DNA from: Rossellomorea aquimaris
GTDB lineage: Bacteria; Bacillota; Bacilli; Bacillales; Bacillaceae_B
Direction: 5' to 3'
Length of the DNA stretch: 64,000 nucleotides
Assembly: GCF_008180865.1 (NCBI RefSeq)
Contig: NZ_VTEX01000001.1
Span: forward strand, 313,116-377,115
The notes below the pieces were generated by a model. The model saw only the letters and a program-made list of their open reading frames with translations, was not told the DNA's origin and did not search any database. This document shows, piece after piece, positions 25,673 to 34,682 of this stretch (positions are counted from its first letter, which is position 1; each line of letters begins with the position of its first letter). Position numbers and translations under genes: made by a program.

Positions 25673-27079
25673 ATGTTAAACATCCAAAGCGTAAACAAAC
25701 CAAACGTTATAGAAGCATCAGTGATATTGATCGCTGTACTGGGGATTATCAGTGGCAGTATTATTGGGCTCGAATCAGTCCCCCATATTCCTATCATCAT
25801 ATCGCTCTTCTTTTTGATGGTGTATGGGCTTAGTCGTAAAGTGAAATTCAAAGAGATTGAACAAGGGATGATTGTTGGGGCACAAGGTGGATTAGGAGCA
25901 ATATTACTCTTTTTCTTTATTGGTCTTCTTGTGAGCAGTTGGTTACTCAGTGGAACCATTCCCACTTTGATGTTTTATGGATTTGAATTTGTATCACCCA
26001 ATCATTTTTATGCGATTGCCTTTTTGCTTACTTCCTTGAGCGGCATCGTGATTGGAAGTTCATTGACGACGGCGGCTACCATAGGGGTGGCACTTATCGG
26101 AATCGGTGAGGCGATGGGACTGTCCATGAGTATCACAGCAGGCGCGATTGTTTCAGGAGCTTTTTTTGGAGATAAGATGTCGCCATTATCAGACACAACG
26201 AACCTTGCTTCCTCTATTGTGAAAGTAGATTTATTTACTCATATTCGTAATATGGCCTGGACAACTGTCCCTGCATTCATTATTACACTCATCGTTTTTG
26301 GATTTTTATCACCGGAAACAAGCGATGTCAATTTAACACAGCTGAAATCGTTACAGGATGGCTTGGATCAAACAGGTCTGATTCATTGGTACAGTCTTGT
26401 TCCTGTATTATTACTAATTGTTCTCATCGTATTTAAGACCCCTGCACTCCTAACGCTTGCGATCAATATAGTTGCCTCAATCGGCCTTTCGTTCTTACAT
26501 GGATCTTTGAAGCTGAATGAACTTTTTCAGGTGTTATTTTCGGGATTTGAATCCAAAACAGGGGTGGAATCCATCGACTCACTTTTAACTAGAGGAGGAG
26601 TGAACAGCATGATGTTTACGATTTCACTTGTCATTCTCTCTTTAAGCCTCGGTGGATTATTATTTAAACTTGGTATTATTCCTGTATTGCTTAATAAAGT
26701 TTCAACGATCCTTCAATCAGGAAGAAGAACGATTCTTTCAACGGCTCTATCGGCCATTGGTATAAATCTGGTTGTAGGGGAGCAGTATCTGTCCATCCTA
26801 TTAACGGGAGAAGCCTTTCAATCCCAATATAAGAAGCTTGGATTACATCCCAAAAACTTATCACGTACGTTAGAAGATGCTGGGACGGTCATTAACCCGT
26901 TAGTACCATGGAGTGTATGTGGTATATTCTTAACTGATGTATTAGGTGTCGCCACAGTAGAGTATTTACCGTTTGCAATCTTTTGTCTCATATCTCCCGT
27001 CATAACGATTCTTTATGGATTTACCGGCTGGACCATTGAAAAAGAACAAACTGAATCTAATCCAGTTATATCAAATTAA
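25673..27079 (+). CDS. NhaC-family transporter, probable tyrosine transporter (YheL-like)
   Basis: A 468-residue membrane protein with about 11 segments, of the NhaC Na+/H+ antiporter family. Motifs include GSSLTTAATIGVALIGIGEAMG, GAFFGDKMSPLSDTTNLASS and a final EDAGTVINPLVPWSVCG. The ATG at 25673 follows GAAGGAAG; the open frame running back into the T-box is not coding. The tyrosine-type T-box in its leader says the gene responds to tyrosine shortage, fitting an amino-acid carrier better than a pH-homeostasis antiporter. From memory, T-box surveys made the same proposal for YheL relatives. Tyrosine transport is an inference. Confidence 0.88.
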   Translation: MLNIQSVNKPNVIEASVILIAVLGIISGSIIGLESVPHIPIIISLFFLMVYGLSRKVKFKEIEQGMIVGAQGGLGAILLFFFIGLLVSSWLLSGTIPTLMFYGFEFVSPNHFYAIAFLLTSLSGIVIGSSLTTAATIGVALIGIGEAMGLSMSITAGAIVSGAFFGDKMSPLSDTTNLASSIVKVDLFTHIRNMAWTTVPAFIITLIVFGFLSPETSDVNLTQLKSLQDGLDQTGLIHWYSLVPVLLLIVLIVFKTPALLTLAINIVASIGLSFLHGSLKLNELFQVLFSGFESKTGVESIDSLLTRGGVNSMMFTISLVILSLSLGGLLFKLGIIPVLLNKVSTILQSGRRTILSTALSAIGINLVVGEQYLSILLTGEAFQSQYKKLGLHPKNLSRTLEDAGTVINPLVPWSVCGIFLTDVLGVATVEYLPFAIFCLISPVITILYGFTGWTIEKEQTESNPVISN

Positions 27080-27139
27080 TATTTAATAAGAAGCTCCTTT
27101 TTTGTAAAGTTTGTTGTTTTAAAACATTAGTTTTGCTTG

Positions 27140-27231
27140 GGCTCTGTCAATATGAGTGTGAGTTGGATGGTGAGGGGAACTGCTCCGCTTGCAACTCCCC
27201 TCACCATTTTATGGATATATGTGACAGAGCC
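27140..27231. repeat. Dispersed hairpin repeat (element A, full copy)
   Basis: A 92-bp imperfect inverted repeat. GGCTCTGTCA and TGACAGAGCC form the ends, with GGTGAGGGGA and TCCCCTCACC inside. A partial copy of the left half occurs at 60839-60883 on the other strand. There is no ORF. It looks like a small non-autonomous (MITE-like) or structured RNA element. Confidence 0.75.
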
Positions 27232-27320
27232 AAATGGTTAAAAAAAAACAAGGTAATTCCCAAGTGGGTAATACCGGAGTTATTTTTTTGCTCCTTTTAA
27301 TCCCAAAAGGGAGCCAAAAT

Positions 27321-27462
27321 GTAGAAGCACAGAGTGGATTGTAGCGGAAGGCACTTGACTCCTGCGGGAATAGCTGGACAGGTGAGACCCCGGAGGCGCA
27401 GCCGAAAAGGCTCACGGCCCAGCCCCGCGGAAGCAAGTGCCAGGAGCGGAAAGGAACGGTCC
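27321..27462 (+). repeat. Dispersed GC-rich Bacillaceae repeat (element B, copy 1)
   Basis: About 142 bp, richer in GC than its surroundings. It starts at GTAGAAGCACAGAGTGG, continues through GGCACTTGACTCCTGCGGG and ends AGTGCCAGGAGCGGAAAGG. A second copy lies at 60492-60643 in the opposite orientation, identical over about 45 bp at one end. Short open frames across it read CCTGCGGGAATAGC-type repeats and are not genes. I recall the same sequence as a very common intergenic repeat in Bacillaceae genomes. Confidence 0.82.
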
Positions 27463-27575
27463 CTATTTCTTCCTACAATCAACAATGAGATAGCGACAAA
27501 CTTTACACAAAGAGCCTGTATGAAAATAATGAGGACTGTCCTGGTCATTCATCGAATTTTTTTCTAAAAGATGAA

Positions 27576-28448
27576 TTATCCAGAGGGCAGTCCTTTTCGT
27601 GTGATTTCAACATAATTTGGGAAATGATGATTGTAAAAATATCCGCCTATTGAAATCACTGAAAAATGAAAAAGGGGAAGAACCATCATCATGAGTGGAT
27701 TCTTTAATAGCAACACACCTTCTTGGACCATGAATACTTCTATTGTTAACAGGAAAAGGATGGTCAACAGTGCATATTGCTTATCCTTATTTCTAAAGAA
27801 GATAACCAGTGCATAAAAGTAGGTGGTAAACCAAATGTACATTGCATTTCCTGCAATCAAGTCCCGTGTAGGATTAGAGAAATGATGCAATGGGAGGATA
27901 TATAGTTCCAAAAGGGATGAAAGAATCCAGGCAAATGAAAGGGAGACGGTTGATAGTGCAAAAAACAAGGTAATGAACAGTACATAGTGATTAGGAGTAT
28001 TTTCAAGCAGCTTCCACCACACTTTAGACAGCATGACAGAAAGGATTAAGAAAAATGATGTGTAATACGATTGCCACCAATGGTGTTCGTAAAAATTTGA
28101 ATAGGTGAACCATGTTTCTATGAGAAAGAATAAACCAATGATCAAGGCAATCCTGGTTGATCTTAAATGATAGACAACAATATACGTCAGCGCGATTGGC
28201 ACTGAAAAGGCCTGGGAACTAATCGATCCCAACACACTGTCATTGTAATTATTCGATAAAATATGGGGATGATACGTATAGCTGTTAAATAATACAAAGA
28301 TGATATATTCGAATACATAAGCTAAACCGGAAATGAAAAGCCAAAATAATAAAATCCGAGCAGATATATGACGGTTCTTAACGACAATTATGACCAACAG
28401 GATAATGCTGATAAGACTAAGGGATACAAATGGAACCCAATTCGCCAT
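27576..28448 (-). CDS. Polytopic membrane protein of unknown function
   Basis: A 290-residue protein with about eight hydrophobic segments covering nearly the whole chain. TTAGGAG lies before the ATG. It has many aromatic and His residues in loops (for example YEHHWWQSYY near 120 and YNHHFPNY near the end). I do not recognise a named family with confidence; it loosely resembles the CBO0543-type membrane protein at 38824-39348. Its 3' end overlaps an inverted repeat, AGGACTG/CAGTCCT (27532-27593). No function can be given. Confidence 0.8.
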   Translation of the reverse strand: MANWVPFVSLSLISIILLVIIVVKNRHISARILLFWLFISGLAYVFEYIIFVLFNSYTYHPHILSNNYNDSVLGSISSQAFSVPIALTYIVVYHLRSTRIALIIGLFFLIETWFTYSNFYEHHWWQSYYTSFFLILSVMLSKVWWKLLENTPNHYVLFITLFFALSTVSLSFAWILSSLLELYILPLHHFSNPTRDLIAGNAMYIWFTTYFYALVIFFRNKDKQYALLTILFLLTIEVFMVQEGVLLLKNPLMMMVLPLFHFSVISIGGYFYNHHFPNYVEITRKGLPSG

Positions 28449-28644
28449 GCTAATGCTCCTAACGTTTCAGTATAAAAATAGTGTTTACAGATTAGGTGTA
28501 ATTATTTATCAAGGTGATTAATTTGTGAACATTTTCTCTAGTAGAAGCTTTAATATTGAAGGATTTTCCTGAAGAGACTATAGTTAACATTAACTGCTTC
28601 CGATCCGTAGTGAACAATATAGATATAGAAAGGGGAGCGTCCGT

Positions 28645-31600
28645 TTGAAAATCAGTGATTTTTCCATACGCCGTCCTGTATTCACCATTGTCACAATGCT
28701 ACTCATTCTTATTCTTGGAGGGGTGTCCCTCCTCCGAATACCTTTAAAGCTCATTCCTGATCTAAACCCTCCAGTTGGGGTCGTCGTAACCAATTATCCG
28801 GGCGCCAGTCCTGAAGAAGTAGTGGAAAAGTTGACAAAGCCACTCGAGGAAAGCTTGTCAACTTTACCAGGAATGAAAAATATCCAATCTACTTCCAGGG
28901 AAGGTTCAAACTTCATTCTCCTTGAATTTTCATGGACAACTTCCATTGATGAGATAGAAAATGATGTTCTTCAAAGAATCGATCAAACTCCACTTCCAGA
29001 TGGGGCGGATAATCCAAGGTTTCTCAAGTTTGATCCTGCCCAATTCCCAATCATTCAATTCTCATTACGTGAAGAGGGGAAGGAAAGCAATTTAAAGACG
29101 TTATCCGAGAATTTGAAATTGGAATTAACCCGGGTTGAAGGAGTGGCCAATGTAAACGTTTCTGGTTCACTCAAGGATGAAGTGGTCATTGAATTAAATC
29201 AACAAGCGCTGAAAGATAATCGTCTAAGTCAATCTGACGTTATTAACACGATCAGAGCAAATAATGTAACATCACCTGGGGATACCATAGAAACTGATGG
29301 ACAAACCTTAACCACCCGGGTTATGAGTGAATTACAGTCCGTTGAAGAAATGGAAAAATTGGTGCTTCAAGTGAACCCTCAAAATGGTAAGAAGATTACC
29401 CTTGGGGAAGTGGCGGCTGTTGAGAAGAAGCAGCAGGACACGAATACGATCACTCGTGCCAATCAGGAATCTGCCATCCTCTTTAGTGTGTTACAACAAT
29501 CCGACGCAAACACGGCTTCTGTTTCAAAAGCATTCCAAGATGAGCTGGATCGTCTACTTCAACAAGACCAATACAAATCAATCAAAGCAGACATTCTCTT
29601 TGATCAGGGGGACTACATTACCCAAGCGATAGGTAATATTGCAAACTCCCTAATCATTGGCGGGGCTTTTGCCATGCTTGTTCTATTCCTATTCTTAAAG
29701 AATGTAAAGAGTCCGTTAATCATTGGTGTGGCGATTCCATACTCTGTCATCGTTACATTTGTCTTAATGTTCTTTGCTGATTTCGCTTTGAATATTATGA
29801 CTCTCGGAGCACTTGCCCTTGGAATTGGAATGCTTGTGGATAATGCCATTGTTGTAATTGAAAATATTTATCGGCATCTTTCTCTTGGAAAAACACCAAG
29901 AGAGGCTGCGAGTGTCGGAGCCAAAGAAGTGGGTGGAGCCATTACGGCATCTACTTTAACAACAGTTGCAGTGTTTTTACCTGTTGTCTTTATTTCAGGT
30001 TTGCTCGGTGAATTGTTTACCGAATTTGCCCTGACCATTTCTTTTAGCTTATTAGCATCGCTCGTTGTAGCCTTAACGGTCATCCCGATGTTAGCAAGCA
30101 GATTATTGAAGAAGCCTAAAGGAAATCTCGAAGCGAAGCGCAGGCGCTCAAAAAGCAGAAAAACATTTGCCAGGTCTGTCAAGTGGGCTCTTCGTCACCG
30201 ATTCATCGTCCTGTTTATTACGGCTCTCACTCTGGTCGCAGGCGGTTTCGGCTTAACGACAGTAGGAACACAGTTTTTACCTCCAACGGATGAAGGGTTT
30301 TTCAATATGAGAGTCGAATTAGATAATGGAGCATCCGTGGAAGAGACGAATAAAGTTGTAAATGCAATTGAAGATAGGCTGGAAAAGGAGAAAGATGTTG
30401 ATGTTTTTGTAAGCCTGGTCGGTACAACTCAGGAAGAGTCCTTTAGAGGAAGTTCAAAAGGGAATATTGCTGAAGTGTATGTAAAAATGAAGCCTTTGGA
30501 TGATCGTGGGAGATCCATATTCACTTTTGCAGATGAAGTAAAACCTGAGATAGAAAAAGCTGCGAAAAAGGTAAATGATTCATCGGAAGTTTCTTTTAAC
30601 CTTCAGTCAACATCAGGTTCCAGCCCTCAAACCCTGACGTTCAATTTAAGAGATACAGATCCAAAACGATTGGATCAATCTGTCGATGCATTATTCAATT
30701 CTTTGAAGGGTATGAAAAACGTATCAGAAGTGACGACGGATCAAATGGAAACGGTCAAAGAAGTCCAAATGAAAGTGAACCGTGACAAAGCTCTCGAACA
30801 AGGGTTGGCACCAGCTCAGATAGGCACCCTTGTACAGGATGTAACACGAGGTGTATTGGCGACACAAATGGTTACAGAGACGTCTGATGTCATAAATGTC
30901 CTCGTACAATATGACCGTAATATTACTGAGAATCTGGACTCTCTGAAAAAACTACTTATTCCTAACGGACAAGGAAAGTATATTCAATTAAATTCTGTAG
31001 TGGATTTTTCGATAGAAGATGGTCCTGTCAGTATACAAAGGATCGATCAGCAGCACGCGGTTCAATTCACTATGAAGTATTCATCGTCCACCAATCTCGG
31101 GGCAATCTCGAAAGCTGTGGATGAGAAGATAGAATCCTTGGAACTTCCGAATGAGACTTTGGTTTCCTTCAGTGGTGACAGGGAGTTGCTTGAAGACTCC
31201 ATTGACGATATGGCACTTGCACTTGGACTCGCGATTGTACTTGTCTATATGGTCATGGCTGCACAGTTTGAATCATTTAAGTATCCATTCGTCATTATGT
31301 TTACAGTGCCGCTCATGGTCATCGGGGTCGCAATAGCGCTGGCGGTAACTCAAACACCTATAAGCATTTCAGCGATTATAGGTGTCATTGTCCTGGCAGG
31401 CATAGTTGTAAACAATGCGATTGTGATCGTCGATTACATCAACCAGCGTAAAGAATCAGGAATCAATAGCTTTGATAGTATTGTTGAAGCAGTTCAGGAT
31501 CGGGCACGGCCGATATTAATGACCGCATTGACCACTATACTTGGCTTGTTACCTCTTGCCCTTGGACTCGGGGAAGGTACTGAGATCAATCAGCCGATGG

Positions 31601-31734
31601 GTATAGCCGTAATTGGTGGGTTAATAAGCAGTACACTGTTGACGATTTATGTCATTCCGATTGTATATAGCTTTTTTGATAAAGAAACGAGAAGAATGAA
31701 GAGAAATCGTGAAGCATACGGTAATAAAGAATAG
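28645..31734 (+). CDS. swrC: RND-family efflux transporter (SwrC/AcrB type)
   Basis: A 1029-residue proton-driven RND pump of the hydrophobe/amphiphile efflux family. Twelve membrane segments sit in two repeats, each followed by a large extracellular porter domain. Signatures include the N-terminal SIRRPVFTIVTMLLILILGG, the proton-relay Asp region LALGIGMLVDNAIVVIENI (about 392-410) and the second-half GVIVLAGIVVNNAIVIVDYIN. TTG is the start, 8 nt after AGGGGAG. B. subtilis SwrC (YerP) exports surfactin and supports swarming; the best match is by length and architecture. No membrane-fusion partner is adjacent, as expected in Gram-positives. Confidence 0.9.
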   Translation: MKISDFSIRRPVFTIVTMLLILILGGVSLLRIPLKLIPDLNPPVGVVVTNYPGASPEEVVEKLTKPLEESLSTLPGMKNIQSTSREGSNFILLEFSWTTSIDEIENDVLQRIDQTPLPDGADNPRFLKFDPAQFPIIQFSLREEGKESNLKTLSENLKLELTRVEGVANVNVSGSLKDEVVIELNQQALKDNRLSQSDVINTIRANNVTSPGDTIETDGQTLTTRVMSELQSVEEMEKLVLQVNPQNGKKITLGEVAAVEKKQQDTNTITRANQESAILFSVLQQSDANTASVSKAFQDELDRLLQQDQYKSIKADILFDQGDYITQAIGNIANSLIIGGAFAMLVLFLFLKNVKSPLIIGVAIPYSVIVTFVLMFFADFALNIMTLGALALGIGMLVDNAIVVIENIYRHLSLGKTPREAASVGAKEVGGAITASTLTTVAVFLPVVFISGLLGELFTEFALTISFSLLASLVVALTVIPMLASRLLKKPKGNLEAKRRRSKSRKTFARSVKWALRHRFIVLFITALTLVAGGFGLTTVGTQFLPPTDEGFFNMRVELDNGASVEETNKVVNAIEDRLEKEKDVDVFVSLVGTTQEESFRGSSKGNIAEVYVKMKPLDDRGRSIFTFADEVKPEIEKAAKKVNDSSEVSFNLQSTSGSSPQTLTFNLRDTDPKRLDQSVDALFNSLKGMKNVSEVTTDQMETVKEVQMKVNRDKALEQGLAPAQIGTLVQDVTRGVLATQMVTETSDVINVLVQYDRNITENLDSLKKLLIPNGQGKYIQLNSVVDFSIEDGPVSIQRIDQQHAVQFTMKYSSSTNLGAISKAVDEKIESLELPNETLVSFSGDRELLEDSIDDMALALGLAIVLVYMVMAAQFESFKYPFVIMFTVPLMVIGVAIALAVTQTPISISAIIGVIVLAGIVVNNAIVIVDYINQRKESGINSFDSIVEAVQDRARPILMTALTTILGLLPLALGLGEGTEINQPMGIAVIGGLISSTLLTIYVIPIVYSFFDKETRRMKRNREAYGNKE

Positions 31735-31747
31735 TCAAATTTAAACG

Positions 31748-31816
31748 AGCTAACCTTATAGCTAAGTAGTCACCTCCTTAAATCGAGCAGGTACCTTACT
31801 GCAGGTTAGCTTTTTT
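31748..31816 (+). terminator. Terminator after swrC
   Basis: AGCTAACC and GGTTAGCT arms with a long internal loop and a six-T tail. Confidence 0.65.
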
Positions 31817-31855
31817 ACCCATTTTGAAAGAAGTCCTTGGCGGGGGTGAAGCGAT

Positions 31856-32944
31856 ATGAAGAAAGGGATATATTTAATCACGGGTTTTCCAGGTTTTTTA
31901 AGTCGTAATATTGTGGAAGAATTAATTAGTCAAGAGAAGGCATCATCGATTTACTTGCTTCATTTAGACACTATAACTAAAGAAGCAGAGGAATTAGCCG
32001 GGAAGCTTGCAGGAAACAAAGGAACCGATCTCATTTTAGTGAAAGGAGATATTACACAACCTGATCTTGGAATGTCAGAAGAGAAAATAGGTGAAATACG
32101 CGAAACAGTGGAGTATGTCTGGCACTTGGCTGCCATCTATGATCTTGCCGTCCCTGAAAATCTTGCATATAAAGTAAACGTCGAGGGAACAAGCCATGTT
32201 AATAGTTTCTGTAAAACACTTCACCGATTAAAGAGATATGTCTATTTCTCTACTGCGTTTGTAGCCGGTACACGTAAAGGGGAAGTTTATGAGAAGGAGC
32301 TTGTATATCCGGACAGCTTTAATAATTTCTACGAACAGACAAAGTATGAAGCAGAGGTATACGTTGCGGAACTGAAGGAAATCCTGCCGATTACGATCAT
32401 CCGTCCCGGTATCGTTAAAGGAAGTTCCAAGACGGGTGAGACAGTTAAGTTTGATGGTCCGTATTTTATTATGAATATGTTTAAACGATTATCGTTTTTA
32501 CCTTGGATACCCTTTCTGGGAGAAGGTGATGCCTTCATCAATATCGTACCCGTCGAATATGTCGTCCGAGCTTCTATATACCTCGGCCACGCAGGGATCG
32601 GAAAAGGGAAAACCTATCATCTTACCGATCCACACCCAGTGACGGTAAAGGAAGTGTATGAACAGATTCTATGGCATATGTACAAGAAACAGCCGCGGGG
32701 AAGGGTTCCCCTTTCTCTTTCCAATTGGGCACTGGGCTTTCGGTTTGTACGCAGATATTTAAAGGTTGAACGTGAAGCACTTGACTATTTTACACTTGAA
32801 GGAAGGTTCAATTGTCAATATGCCCAAGAAGACTTGAGAGGGTCCCATATTCAATGCCCTACCCTCTCAAGCCAAATTGAAAAAATGGTCGAATTTTATC
32901 TTGAACATTATTCTAACGAAAAATTACATGTGAAGATTAATTAA
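31856..32944 (+). CDS. NAD(P)-dependent SDR, male-sterility/thioester-reductase type
   Basis: A 362-residue extended short-chain dehydrogenase. The nucleotide loop is ITGFPGFLSRNIVEEL (about 8-23), followed by VWHLAAIYDL, the VNVEGT of the NAD_binding_4 family and a Ser-Tyr-Lys site in YFSTAFVAG and FYEQTKYEAEV. IIRPGIVKGSS completes the fold. Homologues reduce acyl thioesters to aldehydes or act on lipids and sterols, but no carrier domain is fused here. GGGGGTG precedes the ATG. The substrate is unknown. Confidence 0.86.
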   Translation: MKKGIYLITGFPGFLSRNIVEELISQEKASSIYLLHLDTITKEAEELAGKLAGNKGTDLILVKGDITQPDLGMSEEKIGEIRETVEYVWHLAAIYDLAVPENLAYKVNVEGTSHVNSFCKTLHRLKRYVYFSTAFVAGTRKGEVYEKELVYPDSFNNFYEQTKYEAEVYVAELKEILPITIIRPGIVKGSSKTGETVKFDGPYFIMNMFKRLSFLPWIPFLGEGDAFINIVPVEYVVRASIYLGHAGIGKGKTYHLTDPHPVTVKEVYEQILWHMYKKQPRGRVPLSLSNWALGFRFVRRYLKVEREALDYFTLEGRFNCQYAQEDLRGSHIQCPTLSSQIEKMVEFYLEHYSNEKLHVKIN

Positions 32945-33047
32945 GGATGTTTTCATGAAAATTGTTAGATAGTGTCTTAATCCTCGTAATAATTGGGAGG
33001 GAAATGGTAAAAATAATGGGAGAAGCATCAATAGGAGGATTCTCGAG

Positions 33048-33134
33048 ATGTCATTTTCCCTTACGCAAGATCCGACCCGGTACATACATCCTTTAATTCA
33101 TTCACTTCATCGCCAATTGCTGGGATGCCCATGA
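33048..33134 (+). CDS. 28-aa leader ORF coupled to a membrane-protein gene
   Basis: A short frame with a near-perfect AGGAGG 9 nt before the ATG at 33048. Its TGA stop at 33132-33134 overlaps the ATG at 33131 of the next gene as ATGA. The peptide begins MSFSLTQDPTRYIHP and is not hydrophobic. The downstream gene lacks a good ribosome binding site of its own, so translation of this ORF probably drives it. No family is recognised. It could instead be a remnant. Confidence 0.55.
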   Translation: MSFSLTQDPTRYIHPLIHSLHRQLLGCP

Positions 33135-33592
33135 AAACTTCTATTACAAAATTAGAAGGAATTCTATGGAGCATTGCTCTTCCTGGTTTTCCGCAATTAT
33201 TGGTTGGACTTTGGTTTAAGGGAACTTTATTTGTGCTTCTTGAGATTATCATCAATGTCCAAAGTAATTTCAATCAAGGGATCATGTATAGTTTTTTAGG
33301 GGAAACCCATAAAGCAGCTTCTGTAATCGATTATCAATGGTTGATGTTTTATCCTTGTCTTTATATGTTTGCCATGTGGGATGCTTATAAGCTTGCTCAA
33401 ACAAAGGAAGAACCTTATATATTTTTACCTTTTGTCATGTCTGCTTATATGGTGACCGTTGGCTTGATGTACTCTCCGAAGGTATATTTATTTGGTGAAT
33501 TTATCGGACCTGTCTTTTTGCCGATGTTGTTTGTGATTCCAGGAGTGGTACTTGGGCTGATCATTCGATCAATCCTAATCCGGATCCACTAA
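33131..33592 (+). CDS. Small polytopic membrane protein
   Basis: A 153-residue protein with about four hydrophobic segments (10-30, 55-75, 85-110, 120-150). I chose the ATG at 33131, which overlaps the stop of a short upstream ORF; an ATG two codons earlier is possible. The segment LEGILWSIALPGFPQLLVGLWFKG resembles an N-terminal motif seen in small Bacillus membrane proteins, but I cannot name the family. No function is proposed. Confidence 0.72.
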   Translation: MKTSITKLEGILWSIALPGFPQLLVGLWFKGTLFVLLEIIINVQSNFNQGIMYSFLGETHKAASVIDYQWLMFYPCLYMFAMWDAYKLAQTKEEPYIFLPFVMSAYMVTVGLMYSPKVYLFGEFIGPVFLPMLFVIPGVVLGLIIRSILIRIH

Positions 33593-33654
33593 GTTTTATC
33601 TCTTTACGAAACGTCATTCATGAGGTAAGATATGGCTATACAACTTAAACGTTT

Positions 33655-33756
33655 TCTACCTGTCAAAGGGGAGTAGCTATAGGTGACATACCTAAACAAA
33701 GTCGTCAGTTCATGGATTATTCCATCGGCTTTGTTGGCATAATGATTATGCTCAGC
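33655..33756 (+). promoter_or_regulatory. yybP-ykoY manganese riboswitch
   Basis: The conserved aptamer is readable: AAAGGGGAGTAGCTA at 33665, then GTCGTCAGTTCATGG and CCATCGGCTTTGTTGGCA. It lies directly upstream of a ykoY-type TerC gene, its classic context. Mn2+ binding turns such genes on, by preventing the terminator that follows. Confidence 0.95.
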
Positions 33757-33794
33757 AAGACCTTTGCCTTATTTAGGCAAGGGTCTTTTTATTT
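33757..33794 (+). terminator. Riboswitch-linked terminator before ykoY
   Basis: AAGACCTTTGCC and GGCAAGGGTCTT with a short loop and T-run, forming the expression platform. Confidence 0.9.
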
Positions 33795-33851
33795 TATAAA
33801 AATCCTTGCCTATTGGAAAACTAACTGTGTAAATAGGAGGGACTTACATTA

Positions 33852-34637
33852 ATGGATGCTTCAATGTTATTGGAATATGGTTGGGTACTGCTCATCCTTG
33901 TCGGTCTTGAAGGAATTCTGGCTGCTGATAATGCAGTTGTTATGGCGGTCATGGTTAAACATCTGCCGGTAGAACAAAGAAAGAAAGCACTCTTTTATGG
34001 TCTGTTAGGAGCATTTGTATTTAGATTTGCTGCACTATTTCTCATCTCGTTCTTAGTGAATGTATGGCAGGTGCAAGCCATCGGGGCAATCTATTTATTC
34101 TATGTGTCGATTCATCATTTTGTTAAAAAGAGGAAAGACACGGGAATTGTTGAGTCAGAGTCAAACAAGGGCTCAGGTTTCTGGACGACGGTATTGAAGG
34201 TGGAGCTTGCAGACATCGCCTTTGCAGTTGACTCCATGTTAGCTGCCGTAGCTTTAGCGGTTACTTTGCAGCCAACCGGATGGTTTGATGTCGGTGGAAT
34301 TGACGGTGGTCAGTTTATCGTCATGTTCCTTGGTGGAATCATCGGCCTGGTGATCATGCGATTTGCTGCAACATGGTTTGTGAAGCTATTGGAGAAATAT
34401 CCTACATTGGAATCAGCGGCGTTTTTAATCGTCGGTTGGGTAGGGGTTAAGCTTGCTGTGTTTACGCTTGCTCATCCAGATGTGGCGATCCTGGATCACC
34501 ATTTCCCTGAATCAAAGCCATGGAAGCTCGTCTTCTGGACCGTTTTAATCCTTTTATCAGTTGGAGGATATTTATTATCCAGAAAGAAAGCAAAGCAAGA
34601 AGAAATCAAAGAAGAAGCCAGAGCAAAAGCGGAATAA
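33852..34637 (+). CDS. ykoY: TerC family Mn2+ exporter-like membrane protein
   Basis: A 261-residue integral membrane protein with about seven segments. TerC signatures LEGILAADNAVVMAVMVKHLP (about 19-39) and ELADIAFAVDSMLAAVALA (about 119-137) carry the acidic metal-site residues. The gene sits behind a Mn2+ riboswitch, as does B. subtilis ykoY, and family members are thought to export Mn2+ or help metallate secreted proteins. GGAGGG precedes the ATG. The Lys/Glu-rich tail is cytoplasmic. It is followed by a perfect terminator and then sigI, the B. subtilis order. Confidence 0.94.
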   Translation: MDASMLLEYGWVLLILVGLEGILAADNAVVMAVMVKHLPVEQRKKALFYGLLGAFVFRFAALFLISFLVNVWQVQAIGAIYLFYVSIHHFVKKRKDTGIVESESNKGSGFWTTVLKVELADIAFAVDSMLAAVALAVTLQPTGWFDVGGIDGGQFIVMFLGGIIGLVIMRFAATWFVKLLEKYPTLESAAFLIVGWVGVKLAVFTLAHPDVAILDHHFPESKPWKLVFWTVLILLSVGGYLLSRKKAKQEEIKEEARAKAE

Positions 34638-34647
34638 TGATAAATGT

Positions 34648-34682
34648 AAAGCTAACGTGTGAATTCACACGTTAGCTTTTTT
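34648..34682 (+). terminator. Terminator of ykoY
   Basis: A perfect 32-bp palindrome around GTGAATTCAC, ending in a T-run. Confidence 0.93.

Noticed and set aside
27209-27567. Several overlapping open frames of 75-83 codons on both strands
   Set aside because: They fall inside the GC-rich dispersed repeat, lack ribosome binding sites, and recur as frames in the copy at 60.5 kb. They are repeat sequence, not genes.
31856-32944. Part of a polyketide or lipid biosynthesis cluster
   Set aside because: The reductase-like SDR has no carrier, synthase or ligase neighbours, so no cluster is supported.
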